Shown here: positions 21,432-30,790 of the stretch, in pieces
Layout: each line of letters opens with the position of its first letter
How positions within the stretch are numbered: position 1 is the stretch's first letter
From: Oenanthe sinensis
Lineage: Eukaryota; Streptophyta; Magnoliopsida; Apiales; Apiaceae
Length of the DNA stretch: 64,000 nt
Assembly: GCA_028671895.1 (NCBI GenBank)
Contig: CM053813.1
Coordinates: 15,128,001 to 15,192,000, forward strand
Reading direction: 5' to 3'
Translations under genes and position numbers: made by a program
The notes under the pieces: generated by a model
What the model saw: the letters and a program-made list of their open reading frames with translations, nothing else
What the model was told of the DNA's origin: nothing
The model's database searches: none

Positions 21432-23124
21432 TGAAAGGCTGTATGTATAGACCTATATGTAACATAGGGTTATAACTCAACACAAGAACATGACGTGTAA
21501 ATAATATGAAGTTATCACCAGAATCAGGAAGACATGAAGACTTGGTAAAGACAAAGGATAAAGAAGAAATCTACAGACTTGAAGCATTAGCTCACTGGAA
21601 GAAGTTCATTGATATGTTCATGCCTCAGTGAAGAATAAAGGTTGAAGTATTCAAGGATGTGGAAGCAGTGAAGCAGTTGTCAAAGTACCAGAAAGATTCT
21701 AGTGATCCAAATCTGCAAGTTAGTCAAGAAATGAATTGCAGAGCTCAAGTACAGGAATCGAGAAGATAGAATATACGGCAAATACAAAGAATCAAAATAT
21801 TAGATGGAATCTTGGAGTCTACTATAGATTGCTGGAGGAAGTTCATTCATATGTTCAGACTTCAGTAAAGGATAAAGTTCGAAGATGTTCAGGGTTTCAG
21901 ATATGTTTGTGGTTCAGAATAAGTGCCAGAGGATTCCAATGTACTTACAATCGAAGCACTTCTAATCAACAAGGAACAAAGTCAATTGTATTATAAAGAA
22001 GATGTGAAGATCAAGATCGTGTTAGTCGTTTGTGAACTAGACCAGTTGCACCAATCGTCAGCACAAAAGAGATTGAGAATTGCATCTATGATTCAGAAGA
22101 ATTGGCCAGATACTGAGATGAGTAACCTAAGTGGTATGCGATTAAGCCCGGAATAAATCAAGGTCGAATTAACAAGGAAATATTTATTTGACTTGGTTGC
22201 AGTGGAAGAAATAATGTTAAAGGGCTTAACAAGTTCGAAATATGGCTAAGTGAGTGAGACTGCAGAAGCTGTATCCAGAAGTCAACTAGTCAAGCTATTT
22301 TGTCTTATTCCTATTTTGTCTTATTCACCAATGGTTAATAACCATCGGGTGAGTTAAATGAATAAGCAAAGAAAAGCAAGCCACTTCCCCATAGTTATTA
22401 ACTATCGCGTAAAGGAAAAACTAGCAGGAATTTCAGATGCTTTCTAGCTATCGGATAAGAGAATTAAAAAGAATTAAAAAGAATTTCCGATAGTTAATAA
22501 TTCCGATAGTTACTCAGTTTGAAGTAATTAATTTTATTTTCAGGAATTGTTTTATGTGTCCGATAGTTAATTTACAGACACATCGATACTTAACAATTAC
22601 TCAGAAAATGTTCCCGATACTTATGAAGAAAAAGAAGCGAAGCTGCAACTTGTTTACTTGGACCAAAATGAGCCACGTATTCGAAGTTGAAAAAGACTAC
22701 ACAAATAGCAGCAAAGCATCGACTTTGAAGAAATTCATTCAGCAAAACAGGCAGAGAGATACACAGAGCGATTAAAGAGAGAAAACATAGAGAGCATTCA
22801 AGAGTAAACACTGAAGCCATTAATTTTGTACACACAGCTGTTGTTACCCTTGTTGTTTTCATTAAAGCTTGTAACTTAACTGACTGTACTAGTGAATCAT
22901 TGTAACTAATCGAGAGATTAGATTTGTGGAGCACCTTCGTGGTTTATATTAATAAAATGATATATTCCCCGACGAACTGTGTTATGTTAACTGTATGCTT
23001 ATCAACTGTTTGATTTAATAACTGTTCGAACTGTCAACTAGTCCATAACAAACCATTCCGCGAATATTTTATAAATTGGACAATATCGTATTCAACCCCC
23101 CTTCTACGATATTTGGGACTAACA
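21432..23124 (+). repeat. Element E 5' LTR (1693 bp)
   Basis: TGAAAGGCTG... to ...TTTGGGACTAACA. The U5 motif TTCAACCCCCCTTCTACG lies near the end and the PBS follows. The small open frames inside (around 21736, 21923 and 22554) recur in the other LTR and are not genes. Confidence 0.95.
22326..22625. repeat. CCGATAGTTAATAACTATCGG array in the E 5' LTR
   Basis: About eight copies of (C)CGATAGTTA or CGATACTTA and the reverse TAACTATCG, several paired as short hairpins (ATAGTT-ATT-AACTAT at ~22397). It is private to E and is repeated at 29941-30433. Confidence 0.88.
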
Positions 23125-23126
23125 AT

Positions 23127-23138
23127 TGGTATCAGAGC
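23127..23138 (+). other. Element E primer-binding site
   Basis: TGGTATCAGAGC two bases after the 5' LTR; a perfect match to the initiator tRNA-Met 3' end. Confidence 0.96.
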
Positions 23139-23281
23139 TTACTGATTGAGTTTACAAATCAGGATCTATTGTTCGGACTTCAGTATTAAGCTTCTGGAAT
23201 TTTTCGTGGATTTTTTAATTTTCAAAATATTTCACTCTGAAATTTTTTTGAAATTTAAATAATTTTGAAAAATTCAATATC

Positions 23282-25828
23282 ATGAGTTCTCAGAAAGTAG
23301 GAAGTATTAAGGTTCCTCAGTTTGATAGAGTGAATTATAATCTCTGGAAAAAGAAGATGACCCTGTTTATTAAGGCTGCAAATATATTGTACATGGGTAT
23401 CTTAGAGAACGGACCGTTTGTACCAATGAAGATGATTTCTGAATCTACAGTGGACGGAGTAAGAGTTCCTCAAAGGTCTACTCCAAAGGATCCTACAGAG
23501 TTCACCGATACAGAGATAGAAATTGTTGCATTGGACATAGGCCTTCAGTTGATTATTGTTGACTCAATGGAAGAAGACATGTGCCATCAAATTCTAAATT
23601 GTATATCTGGAAAGCACATGTGGGAAACCATCGAACTGATTATGGAAGGAACAGAAGAAGTAAAAGAGAACCGGTTGGATATACTGACATCAAGATATGA
23701 AGCGTTCAAATCTACTCCTGGAGAAACAATCACTCAAGTTTTTGAGCGATACAATAAATTATTAAATGAGTTGAGTATCCAGGGGAAGAACTATCCATTA
23801 AGGGAAACGAACAGAAAGTTTATGTTGACTCTTCCACATCATGTTGAGCATAAAGTTTCTTCAATTAGAGAAAGGGACAACTTCAATGTCATGCCCCTAG
23901 AAAAGCTATATGGAAAATTGAAGACTTATGAAATGGAACAAGAACAGAGGTTGATTATCTATGGTTCCGGCTCAGTGGACAGTAAGAGTGCAGCACTAAT
24001 GAAGACCACAGCTCTTGTGGCAGATGAAGTGAAGACTTCTGAAGCAAAGGTTGTTGAAACCAAGATTGGTAAAGAATTGATCATTGAAGCTGAAATGGCT
24101 ACAGAATCACAAGCTGAAGAGGAAGATGATTTTTATACATTGGAAGAGCTTGATGAGATGGAAGACAAATCTATGGCGTACTTGGCAGGGCGTTTCAAGC
24201 ATATAAGATTCAGAAGGAATCCCAAGTACAAGAAAAGTTTTGGTAGCAGATTTCAGAAGACAGGATCATTTTCGGGATCCAACTCAAGAGGTGGTTACAA
24301 GTCAAACATGGTAGACCGTAGTAAGTTCCGGTGCTACAATTGCAATGAACTAGGGCATTTCGCCACTGAATATAAGAAACCGAAACAAGCAAAAGACAAT
24401 AAGGTTTATGAGAAGAAGAGTTCATACGAGAAGAAAAGCTATGATGAGTTGAAAAGGGAGAATGAGAAGTTGAAACAGAGATTGGATGCTTTGGTTGCAA
24501 AACAACAAGGCAAGGCTTACATTGTTGAAGGTAGAAGCTGGGATGACACAGATTCTGAAGAAGAAGAATATGGAAATCTTGCATTAATGGTAGACACTTC
24601 AGAAGAATCTCCATCATCAGCAAAGGTACCTATTCTCACCACTGTAGATATGTCTCTATCTGAATATAAAAATACTGTTAATGACTTGAGTATAGAGATG
24701 TTTAACATTCATACAAGCATGCTAGCTTCTGAAGCAGAAAATGCTAGACTAGTTGCGAAGATTAAAAAGCTAGAATCTGGAAAGGAACAACTAGAGCTTG
24801 TAGGAATCACAGTTAATAACCTTAAGGAAAGAAATGAATATTTAGAGAATAAGGTTATCTGTAATGCAGAGGTTGAGACAACACTTATGGCTAAGATTTC
24901 TGAGCTAGAGTTAAAATTGGAAGCTTTTAAGAACTCAGTTAATATTGCTAAAGACATAATGGATAAGCAGAGCTTAGATAATAAGACATGTATAGGCTTT
25001 AACTACGATGAACATAAAAAGAAGAACAAGAAGGATAAAAGGAATGTAGTTTTCAATGCTTCTAGTACTGTTTTATTAGAAAATGAAAATATTCCTTTTG
25101 TCATTAAGAAGAGTAGTAATCCTGTCTTTAAGATCTCACTCTCAGAACCCTTAGACGAAGATACTATCGTATGGAAACAAGAAATGCTTGTTGAGGATAA
25201 GTTAAAAGAGAAAGAAGTTGAGGAAGGTAATGTAGAAGAAGTTACACCTAATAATTCAGTTAAAACTGAATCTGCTAAAACTGAATTAGGTGGTAACAAG
25301 AACAAGTCAAAGAGTAATAGAAATGGGAAAGTAGGTGTTAAAATTGCTAATTCTGCTACACCTGCACCCACTGCACCTAGGAAATTGTGTACTAATTGCA
25401 ATTCTGCTGGACACCTTAGTCATGCATGTAATAAGGTTAAAGTAGAATCTAATATTCCTGTTGTGCAGAACATGTTTAACATGAATAGTTCTCATTTGCC
25501 TTGTGGTATTACCGGATGTATGCCATGTGCTTTTAACATTATGCATGCTTATTTTAATTTGATGAATGCATCTACTTCTAGTAATTGCATAGGCATAGAA
25601 AGAAGCATGAATAAGAAAAAGGTAAGGGCAAAGACTGCTAGTCCTCCTAAGGTTAGGAAGGAGACTCAATCTCCTAAGCCAAAAGACAAATCTGTCAAGG
25701 CAAAGGAACATGATTCGAGTTCATTCAAAGTAGAACTTAAAGATGTGAAAACTGAACCTATTACACCATCTGCAATAACCTCTAAATTTCTTGGACCCAA
25801 ACAAGTTTGGGTGCCAAAGAAACATTAA
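23282..25828 (+). CDS. gag: Element E gag (848 aa)
   Basis: Structural particle protein of a SIRE-type copia element. The first ATG after the leader (23282) matches the gag start of A, D and F (QKVGSIKVPQFDRVNYNLW). Residues ~1-230 are the conserved gag domain (NGPFVPMK, MEGTEEVKEN, LTLPHHVEHK). A first zinc knuckle near residue 350 reads CYNCNELGHFATEY, with Tyr where the last zinc Cys should be. Residues ~420-580 are Glu/Lys-rich and coiled-coil-like. A second, intact CCHC knuckle (CTNCNSAGHLSHAC) lies near residue 702. A basic tail ends in GPKQVWVPKKH. The ORF overlaps pol, which lies in the -1 frame. Confidence 0.93.
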   Translation: MSSQKVGSIKVPQFDRVNYNLWKKKMTLFIKAANILYMGILENGPFVPMKMISESTVDGVRVPQRSTPKDPTEFTDTEIEIVALDIGLQLIIVDSMEEDMCHQILNCISGKHMWETIELIMEGTEEVKENRLDILTSRYEAFKSTPGETITQVFERYNKLLNELSIQGKNYPLRETNRKFMLTLPHHVEHKVSSIRERDNFNVMPLEKLYGKLKTYEMEQEQRLIIYGSGSVDSKSAALMKTTALVADEVKTSEAKVVETKIGKELIIEAEMATESQAEEEDDFYTLEELDEMEDKSMAYLAGRFKHIRFRRNPKYKKSFGSRFQKTGSFSGSNSRGGYKSNMVDRSKFRCYNCNELGHFATEYKKPKQAKDNKVYEKKSSYEKKSYDELKRENEKLKQRLDALVAKQQGKAYIVEGRSWDDTDSEEEEYGNLALMVDTSEESPSSAKVPILTTVDMSLSEYKNTVNDLSIEMFNIHTSMLASEAENARLVAKIKKLESGKEQLELVGITVNNLKERNEYLENKVICNAEVETTLMAKISELELKLEAFKNSVNIAKDIMDKQSLDNKTCIGFNYDEHKKKNKKDKRNVVFNASSTVLLENENIPFVIKKSSNPVFKISLSEPLDEDTIVWKQEMLVEDKLKEKEVEEGNVEEVTPNNSVKTESAKTELGGNKNKSKSNRNGKVGVKIANSATPAPTAPRKLCTNCNSAGHLSHACNKVKVESNIPVVQNMFNMNSSHLPCGITGCMPCAFNIMHAYFNLMNASTSSNCIGIERSMNKKKVRAKTASPPKVRKETQSPKPKDKSVKAKEHDSSSFKVELKDVKTEPITPSAITSKFLGPKQVWVPKKH

Positions 25829-25845
25829 TCACTTTGTGGTTGCAG
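25786..25845 (+). promoter_or_regulatory. E gag-pol junction: -1 frame overlap and splice-acceptor-like site
   Basis: Pol is open from 25786 in the -1 frame relative to gag, whose stop is at 25826-25828. There is no ATG at the pol start. No classical in-frame X XXY YYZ slippery heptamer is visible. TCACTTTGTGGTTGCAG ends at 25845, a T-rich stretch plus CAG like a 3' splice site, and lies upstream of the protease in the pol frame. So pol could be made by frameshifting or from a spliced RNA. Confidence 0.45.
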
Positions 25846-28800
25846 GGCATAGGTACTAATGAAAAAGTCATGTGGATTCTGGATAGTGGATGTTCAAGGC
25901 ATATGACAGGAGACAAGTCCCTGCTGACCAATGTGGTTGAGAAGACCGGCCCAGTTGTAACCTTTGGAGATGACAGCAAAGGCTTTACTAAGGGATATGG
26001 TAGTCTGGAAGTTGGAAATGTCATCATTGAAAATATCTCTCTTGTTGACGGTCTGAAGCATAACTTGCTGAGCGTCAGTCAATTCACAGATAAAGGATAT
26101 AATGTGGACTTCAGGAAGGAAAAGTGTCTGATCACCAACAGGAAAGATGAAAAGCTTGCTCTTAAAGGAGTAAGAAAAGGAAATCTGTTCGTAGCTGACT
26201 TAAACACTGCAAGCAGAGGAGAATCAAGTTGTTTCTACAGTAAAGCATCCTCTGAGTTAAGTTGGTTATGGCACAGAAAACTATCTCACCTGAACTTTAA
26301 GGCAATGAATTCTTTAGTTAGAAGAGAATTGGTGAGAGGGTTACCACAGATGGAATTCTACCAAGAAGGACTCTGTGAAGCATGTGAAAAGGGTAAGTCA
26401 AAGAAGGCGTCACATAGAAGTAAGGACATGTCAAGCATCAACGAACCTCTCCAGTTGATTCATATGGATCTGTTTGGACCGGTTAATGTCATGTCAGTTT
26501 CAAAGAAGAAATATGGATTAGTGATTGTCGACGACTACTCCAAGTACACGTGGGTGTTGTTTTTGCATTCTAAGGATGAAGCACCTCAAATGGTAATCGA
26601 TCACATTAAAAAGATTGAGGTGGAAGCTGGATTGCCTGTGCGGACGATCAGATCAGATAATGGAACTGAATTCAGAAATGCAGTTCTAAATGAATTCTGC
26701 ACGGAGCAAGGAATTTCAAGACAATACTCAGCCCCAAGAACTCCACAGCAGAATGGAGTGGTAGAAAGGAAAAATAGGACTTTGATTGAAGCAGCAAGGA
26801 CAATGTTAAGCCAGTCAAAGCTACCTACATATTTTTGGGCAGAAGCAGTCAACACAGCTTGTTACACTCAAAATAGGACCCTGATTAATAAAGATTTAGA
26901 AAAGACATCCTATGAGATTATGACCAACAGAAAGCCATCACTGAAGTACTTTCATGTGTTTGGTGGAAAATGCTATGTATTGAAAGATGAACATCTGGGC
27001 AAGTTTGATGCTAAAGCAGATGAAGGGATTTTCCTTGGTTACTCACTGGAGTCTAAGACGTACAGGGTATATGTGATTGAAACTCATAAGGTCATTGAAA
27101 GCCTTAATGTAACGTTTGACGACACCAAACTCCCAAGTCTTCAAAAAGATAAAGATTCTGAATCTTTGAAAATTGAAAATCTATCAGAATACTACTTAGG
27201 AGATGAAGACGTACCTGGTGCTGCATCTGGTAGTCATGAACACACGGAGATTGATAATCTAGAGCAAAGCAGTGGAAGTGTTGGTAATACCACACAGTCA
27301 CAGTCACAGTCTGTATTTCAAAATCAGTCTGTTACTGAACCTGCTAGCTCAACTGGTGGATCATCAAATAATGAAGGCAGCAACTCAGTGGGAGGTGAAG
27401 AAGGATCAGCTAGTCGCTCTCAACACAACCACGAAGAAGGACAATCATCAAGGGCTAATCTGCCTAGACAAAGGGTATGGAACAGAGATCATCCCTTTGA
27501 ATTAATCATTGGTGACCCAGAGAGTGGTGTGAGGACTAGAAGAGCAACGGAGAATGAATGTCTGTACTCTGGCTTTCTATCAGAGGAAGAACCTAAAAAG
27601 GTTGAAGATGCTCTAGAAGATCCAGATTGGGTGATTGCGATGCAAGATGAACTCAATCAGTTTGATAGGCAGAAAGTTTGGAAACTGGTACCCAGACCTA
27701 AAGACAAATCTGTTATTGGCACTAAATGGGTATTCAGGAATAAGTTGGACGAAGGTGGCATTGTTACGAGGAACAAGGCCAGACTGGTTGCTAAGGGGTA
27801 TTCTCAAGAAGAAGGAATAGATTATGACGAGACCTATGCACTAGTAGCAAGACTTGAAGCCATCAGGATGCTATTGGCATTCGCAGCACATTCAGACTTT
27901 AAAGTTTATCAAATGGATGTGAAGAGTGCATTCCTGAACGGGGAGCTGGAAGAAGAAGTATATGTAGAGCAACCTCCGGGTTTCGAGAACAAAGACTATA
28001 TGGACTTTGTGTACTTCCTTTTTAAAGCTCTTTATGGACTCAAGCAGGCACCTCGGACATGGTATGAAACACTATCTGAATTTTTAATTGAAAATGGTTT
28101 TATCAGAGGTGTCATAGATAAGACTCTCTTTCATAAAATGCATAAAGATGCTATGATATTAGTACAAGTATATGTTGATGATATAATATTCGGTTCTACT
28201 AATGATGAGCTTTGCAAGAGATTTGCTAAGTTAATGCAGAGTAGGTACGAGATGAGTATGATGGGCGAGCTGACATTCTTTCTTGGACTTCAAGTAAGTC
28301 AGAAGAAAGATGGGATCTTCATTTGTCAGACAAAGTACATCAGAGATCTTCTGAAGAAATATGGACTTGAAGATTCAGCTCCAGCCAAAACTCCAACGCC
28401 AACTGCCACAAAGCTTGATGAGGACAAATCAGGTAAATCTGTCGACATCACAAGCTATAGAGGTATGATTGGATCTCTACTCTACTTAACTGCAAGTAGA
28501 CCAGATATTATGTTTTCCACTTGCTTATGTGCACGGTTCCAAGCTAACCCAAAAGAGTCTCACCTTATAGCTGTCAAAAGAATTTTTAGATACCTGAAGG
28601 GTACTCCAAATTTGGGAATTTGGTATCCTAAAGGTACCGGTTTTGACCTAATCGGCTATACAGACTCGGATTTTGTAGGTTGTAAGATTGACAGGAAGAG
28701 TACTTCTAGAAGCTGTCAATTCTTGGGAAGAAGATTGGTCTCATGGTATAGCAAGAAGCAGCACTCAGTGTCTACCTCAATAGCAGAGGCAGAATACATC

Positions 28801-29115
28801 GCAGCTGGTAGCTGTTGTGCTCAGATCCTATGGATGAGAAACCAACTCCAAGACTATGGCTTTATGTTGAACAAGATTCCAATATTCTGCGACAACACAA
28901 GCGCCATAGCTATAACCAACAATCCGGTTCAGCACTCACGGACAAAGCATATTGATATCAGGTATCACTTTATTCGAGAGCATGTCATAAATGGAATTGT
29001 GGAGTTGCACTTTGTACCCACAGAACAACAACTTGCAGACATCTTCACCAAACCACTAGACGAATCTACTTTCTCTAGGTTGGTTAGTGAATTAGGGATG
29101 TTAAATTTAAATTAA
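25807..29115 (+). CDS. pol: Element E pol: protease, integrase, RT, RNaseH (~1100 aa)
   Basis: Open copia-type polyprotein. Protease LDSG at about residue 22. Integrase zinc region HRKLSHLN...LCEACEKGK near 155-195. Catalytic D, D and E lie in HMDLFGP, IRSDNGTEF and the PRTPQQNGVVERKNRT region (~residues 218-345). A Ser/Gln-rich variable segment covers ~450-560. RT starts with WVFRNKLDEGGIVTRNKARL and has YVDDIIFGS near 788. RNaseH has YTDSD near 950, EAEYIAAGS and FCDNTSAI. It ends GMLNLN. One oddity: DETYALVARLEA, where F has DETYAPVARLEA, replaces a conserved Pro with Leu in RT. The drawn start is a TTG; the true product is probably a gag-pol fusion or a spliced product. Confidence 0.93.
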   Translation: MGAKETLITLWLQGIGTNEKVMWILDSGCSRHMTGDKSLLTNVVEKTGPVVTFGDDSKGFTKGYGSLEVGNVIIENISLVDGLKHNLLSVSQFTDKGYNVDFRKEKCLITNRKDEKLALKGVRKGNLFVADLNTASRGESSCFYSKASSELSWLWHRKLSHLNFKAMNSLVRRELVRGLPQMEFYQEGLCEACEKGKSKKASHRSKDMSSINEPLQLIHMDLFGPVNVMSVSKKKYGLVIVDDYSKYTWVLFLHSKDEAPQMVIDHIKKIEVEAGLPVRTIRSDNGTEFRNAVLNEFCTEQGISRQYSAPRTPQQNGVVERKNRTLIEAARTMLSQSKLPTYFWAEAVNTACYTQNRTLINKDLEKTSYEIMTNRKPSLKYFHVFGGKCYVLKDEHLGKFDAKADEGIFLGYSLESKTYRVYVIETHKVIESLNVTFDDTKLPSLQKDKDSESLKIENLSEYYLGDEDVPGAASGSHEHTEIDNLEQSSGSVGNTTQSQSQSVFQNQSVTEPASSTGGSSNNEGSNSVGGEEGSASRSQHNHEEGQSSRANLPRQRVWNRDHPFELIIGDPESGVRTRRATENECLYSGFLSEEEPKKVEDALEDPDWVIAMQDELNQFDRQKVWKLVPRPKDKSVIGTKWVFRNKLDEGGIVTRNKARLVAKGYSQEEGIDYDETYALVARLEAIRMLLAFAAHSDFKVYQMDVKSAFLNGELEEEVYVEQPPGFENKDYMDFVYFLFKALYGLKQAPRTWYETLSEFLIENGFIRGVIDKTLFHKMHKDAMILVQVYVDDIIFGSTNDELCKRFAKLMQSRYEMSMMGELTFFLGLQVSQKKDGIFICQTKYIRDLLKKYGLEDSAPAKTPTPTATKLDEDKSGKSVDITSYRGMIGSLLYLTASRPDIMFSTCLCARFQANPKESHLIAVKRIFRYLKGTPNLGIWYPKGTGFDLIGYTDSDFVGCKIDRKSTSRSCQFLGRRLVSWYSKKQHSVSTSIAEAEYIAAGSCCAQILWMRNQLQDYGFMLNKIPIFCDNTSAIAITNNPVQHSRTKHIDIRYHFIREHVINGIVELHFVPTEQQLADIFTKPLDESTFSRLVSELGMLNLN

Positions 29116-29940
29116 TTTTTGTTTGCGAAAAGTTGTGTGGACTCACAAGTTATTGAATCTTTATATCCAAAGGACTTGTGAAATCCAGTCTAACTTATAA
29201 TCTCGGGCTTATGAATATCAATATTAATTATCATAAGTATACCAGTTATGCTTTGTGATATTTACTCGATATAGCATAAGTAGTTAACTGCTACATAATT
29301 GTTTGTAGTTAACAAGAAGCATAACAGTCTGTGGTTTAGAATTAACTGGTGGATTTCAATGTCATGAAATCTTGCTGAGAGATTCTATATCAGACAGATT
29401 ATGATCTTCAGTGAGAAATTATGAGAAACTAGTAGTACTGACTTGTTTATTTAATTTCCTGGTTCTCACTGATAGCATAAGCAGCAATTACATTTCATGA
29501 TATTATTTTGCATAACTGTCTGTATGGTTAACTGCCTGTATGGTTTATTCACAGTATGCTTGCATGATTAATTGAATTGTGATTGGGTTGATTTTAAATT
29601 TTTGGAAATTACAACTGCAACAGAATATGGAACAATTTTTTTTATTTTTCAAAAATCTCCAATCAACCACCTGTATATTATATATATTAATATGTATGTC
29701 TGTGTAATTCAAATTGAATTATATTTAATTTTTAGTTATTTCTAAATTAAAATTTTAATAATTCTATTTTAGGAATATTAAATTTTTAATTCAAGAAATC
29801 TCTATTTAATTAAATTTATGACAATTTGAATTTATATGTTTATATGTTTTAAATTATTTGATAAATGCAGGTTTTATTTTAATTTTTAAATCATCAGTAT
29901 TTCAGTTATTAATGATTTTCTAATTAAAATTAACTTACAT
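29116..29940 (+). other. Element E post-pol spacer
   Basis: About 820 bases of AT-rich non-coding sequence between the pol stop and the palindrome array. I see no ORF or structured signal. Confidence 0.6.
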
Positions 29941-30144
29941 ATATCGATAGTTGTTAACTATCGGAAATATTTTTATTAATTAAATTGCATGTTCCGATAG
30001 TTAAAAATGTTTTATTTTATTACTTTAGTTTGCATGCATCGATAGTTAATAACCATCGAGTTGTGGAGGTGATTTTTTACTTAATATTATCTCTTGCCTG
30101 TCCCGATAGTTAGTAAGTATCGGATCTTATTTTATATTATTTAT

Positions 30145-30239
30145 TGCAAAAACAAAAACAAAAAAGAAAGAAAAGAAAAAAAAAGAAAGAAAGAAACACA
30201 CAAAAAAAAAGAAAGAAAGAGAAAAACGAAAAAAAAAAA
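30145..30239 (+). repeat. Purine-only (GAAA/CAAAAA) tract in element E
   Basis: About 90 bases of almost only A and G with a few C (GAAAGAAAGAAA repeats), inside the palindrome array. It could be a simple repeat or serve as an internal polypurine tract. Confidence 0.75.
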
Positions 30240-30333
30240 GTCCCGATAGTTAATAACCATCGGGTGAGGTTGATGTAATGTTTTAATTTTTTTCTCTCTC
30301 ATTGCATTACCCGATACTTACTTATTCTAGCCA

Positions 30334-30342
30334 TATAAATAG
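30334..30342 (+). promoter_or_regulatory. Probable internal TATA box upstream of the E aORF
   Basis: TATAAATAG in the context GCCATATAAATAGTG, followed 20-30 bases later by a pyrimidine-rich CTCTCTCCACTATG that resembles a plant start site. It lies inside the palindrome array and ~450 bases before the aORF ATG. D has the identical TATAAATAG at the equivalent place. Confidence 0.6.
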
Positions 30343-30790
30343 TGTTTTCTCTCTCCACTATGCTTTTGTTCTTCCGATACTTAGCCAACACACAATACAC
30401 ATACACACATCCGACTGTTAGTTAATATCGGAGCCAAAACGATTTTTTCTCTTCAAATATCTACAATTCTAGGACTTATTTTGCAAATCTAAAACCGTGA
30501 AAGTGTAAATCTGTTAACTAGCTTCATTTCCATACTAATTTTGTTTAGTTTTGTTTCGAAAAATTTACGAATATTTCGAATTTTGGAAATTTTTCTATGA
30601 TTAACTAGAAGTCAAAAAATCGTAATAAAAATACTGGTGTATTTCAAATCTCTCCTAGTTTATCATATATTATTTTTAGAATTTTTGGAGAAGTTTGAAT
30701 TTTTGGGTGTTTTTGGTTCGTATTCGAATAAACTCAGTTCGTTTTTGTTTTGGAAAAGTTAAAATTTTTTGTAATTTTTACTTGTTAAAA

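Larger units (their letters stand above)
29941..30433. repeat. CCGATAGTTAATAACTATCGG array between E pol and aORF
   Basis: Eight or more motif copies. There is a perfect hairpin CGATAGTT-GTT-AACTATCG at 29945-29963. CCGATAGTTAATAACCATCGGGTGAG near 30242 matches the LTR array almost exactly, including the trailing GGTGAG. Variants CGATACTTA flank the TATA box at 30334. Confidence 0.9.

Noticed and set aside
24210..24708. Long antisense ORFs over gag and pol (e.g. 24210-24623, 25003-25401, 22590-22934, 47235-47657)
   Set aside because: They are shadows of the real coding frames on the opposite strand, without recognisable domains.
25799..25826. A canonical -1 slippery heptamer at the E gag-pol overlap
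   Set aside because: No X XXY YYZ sequence occurs in the gag frame between the pol opening and the gag stop; only off-frame CCCAAAC-type strings are present.
29941..30433. The palindromic arrays resemble CRISPR repeats
   Set aside because: Repeat length and spacing are irregular, units are inverted as well as direct, there are no spacers of constant size and no cas genes. The host sequence is a plant retrotransposon.
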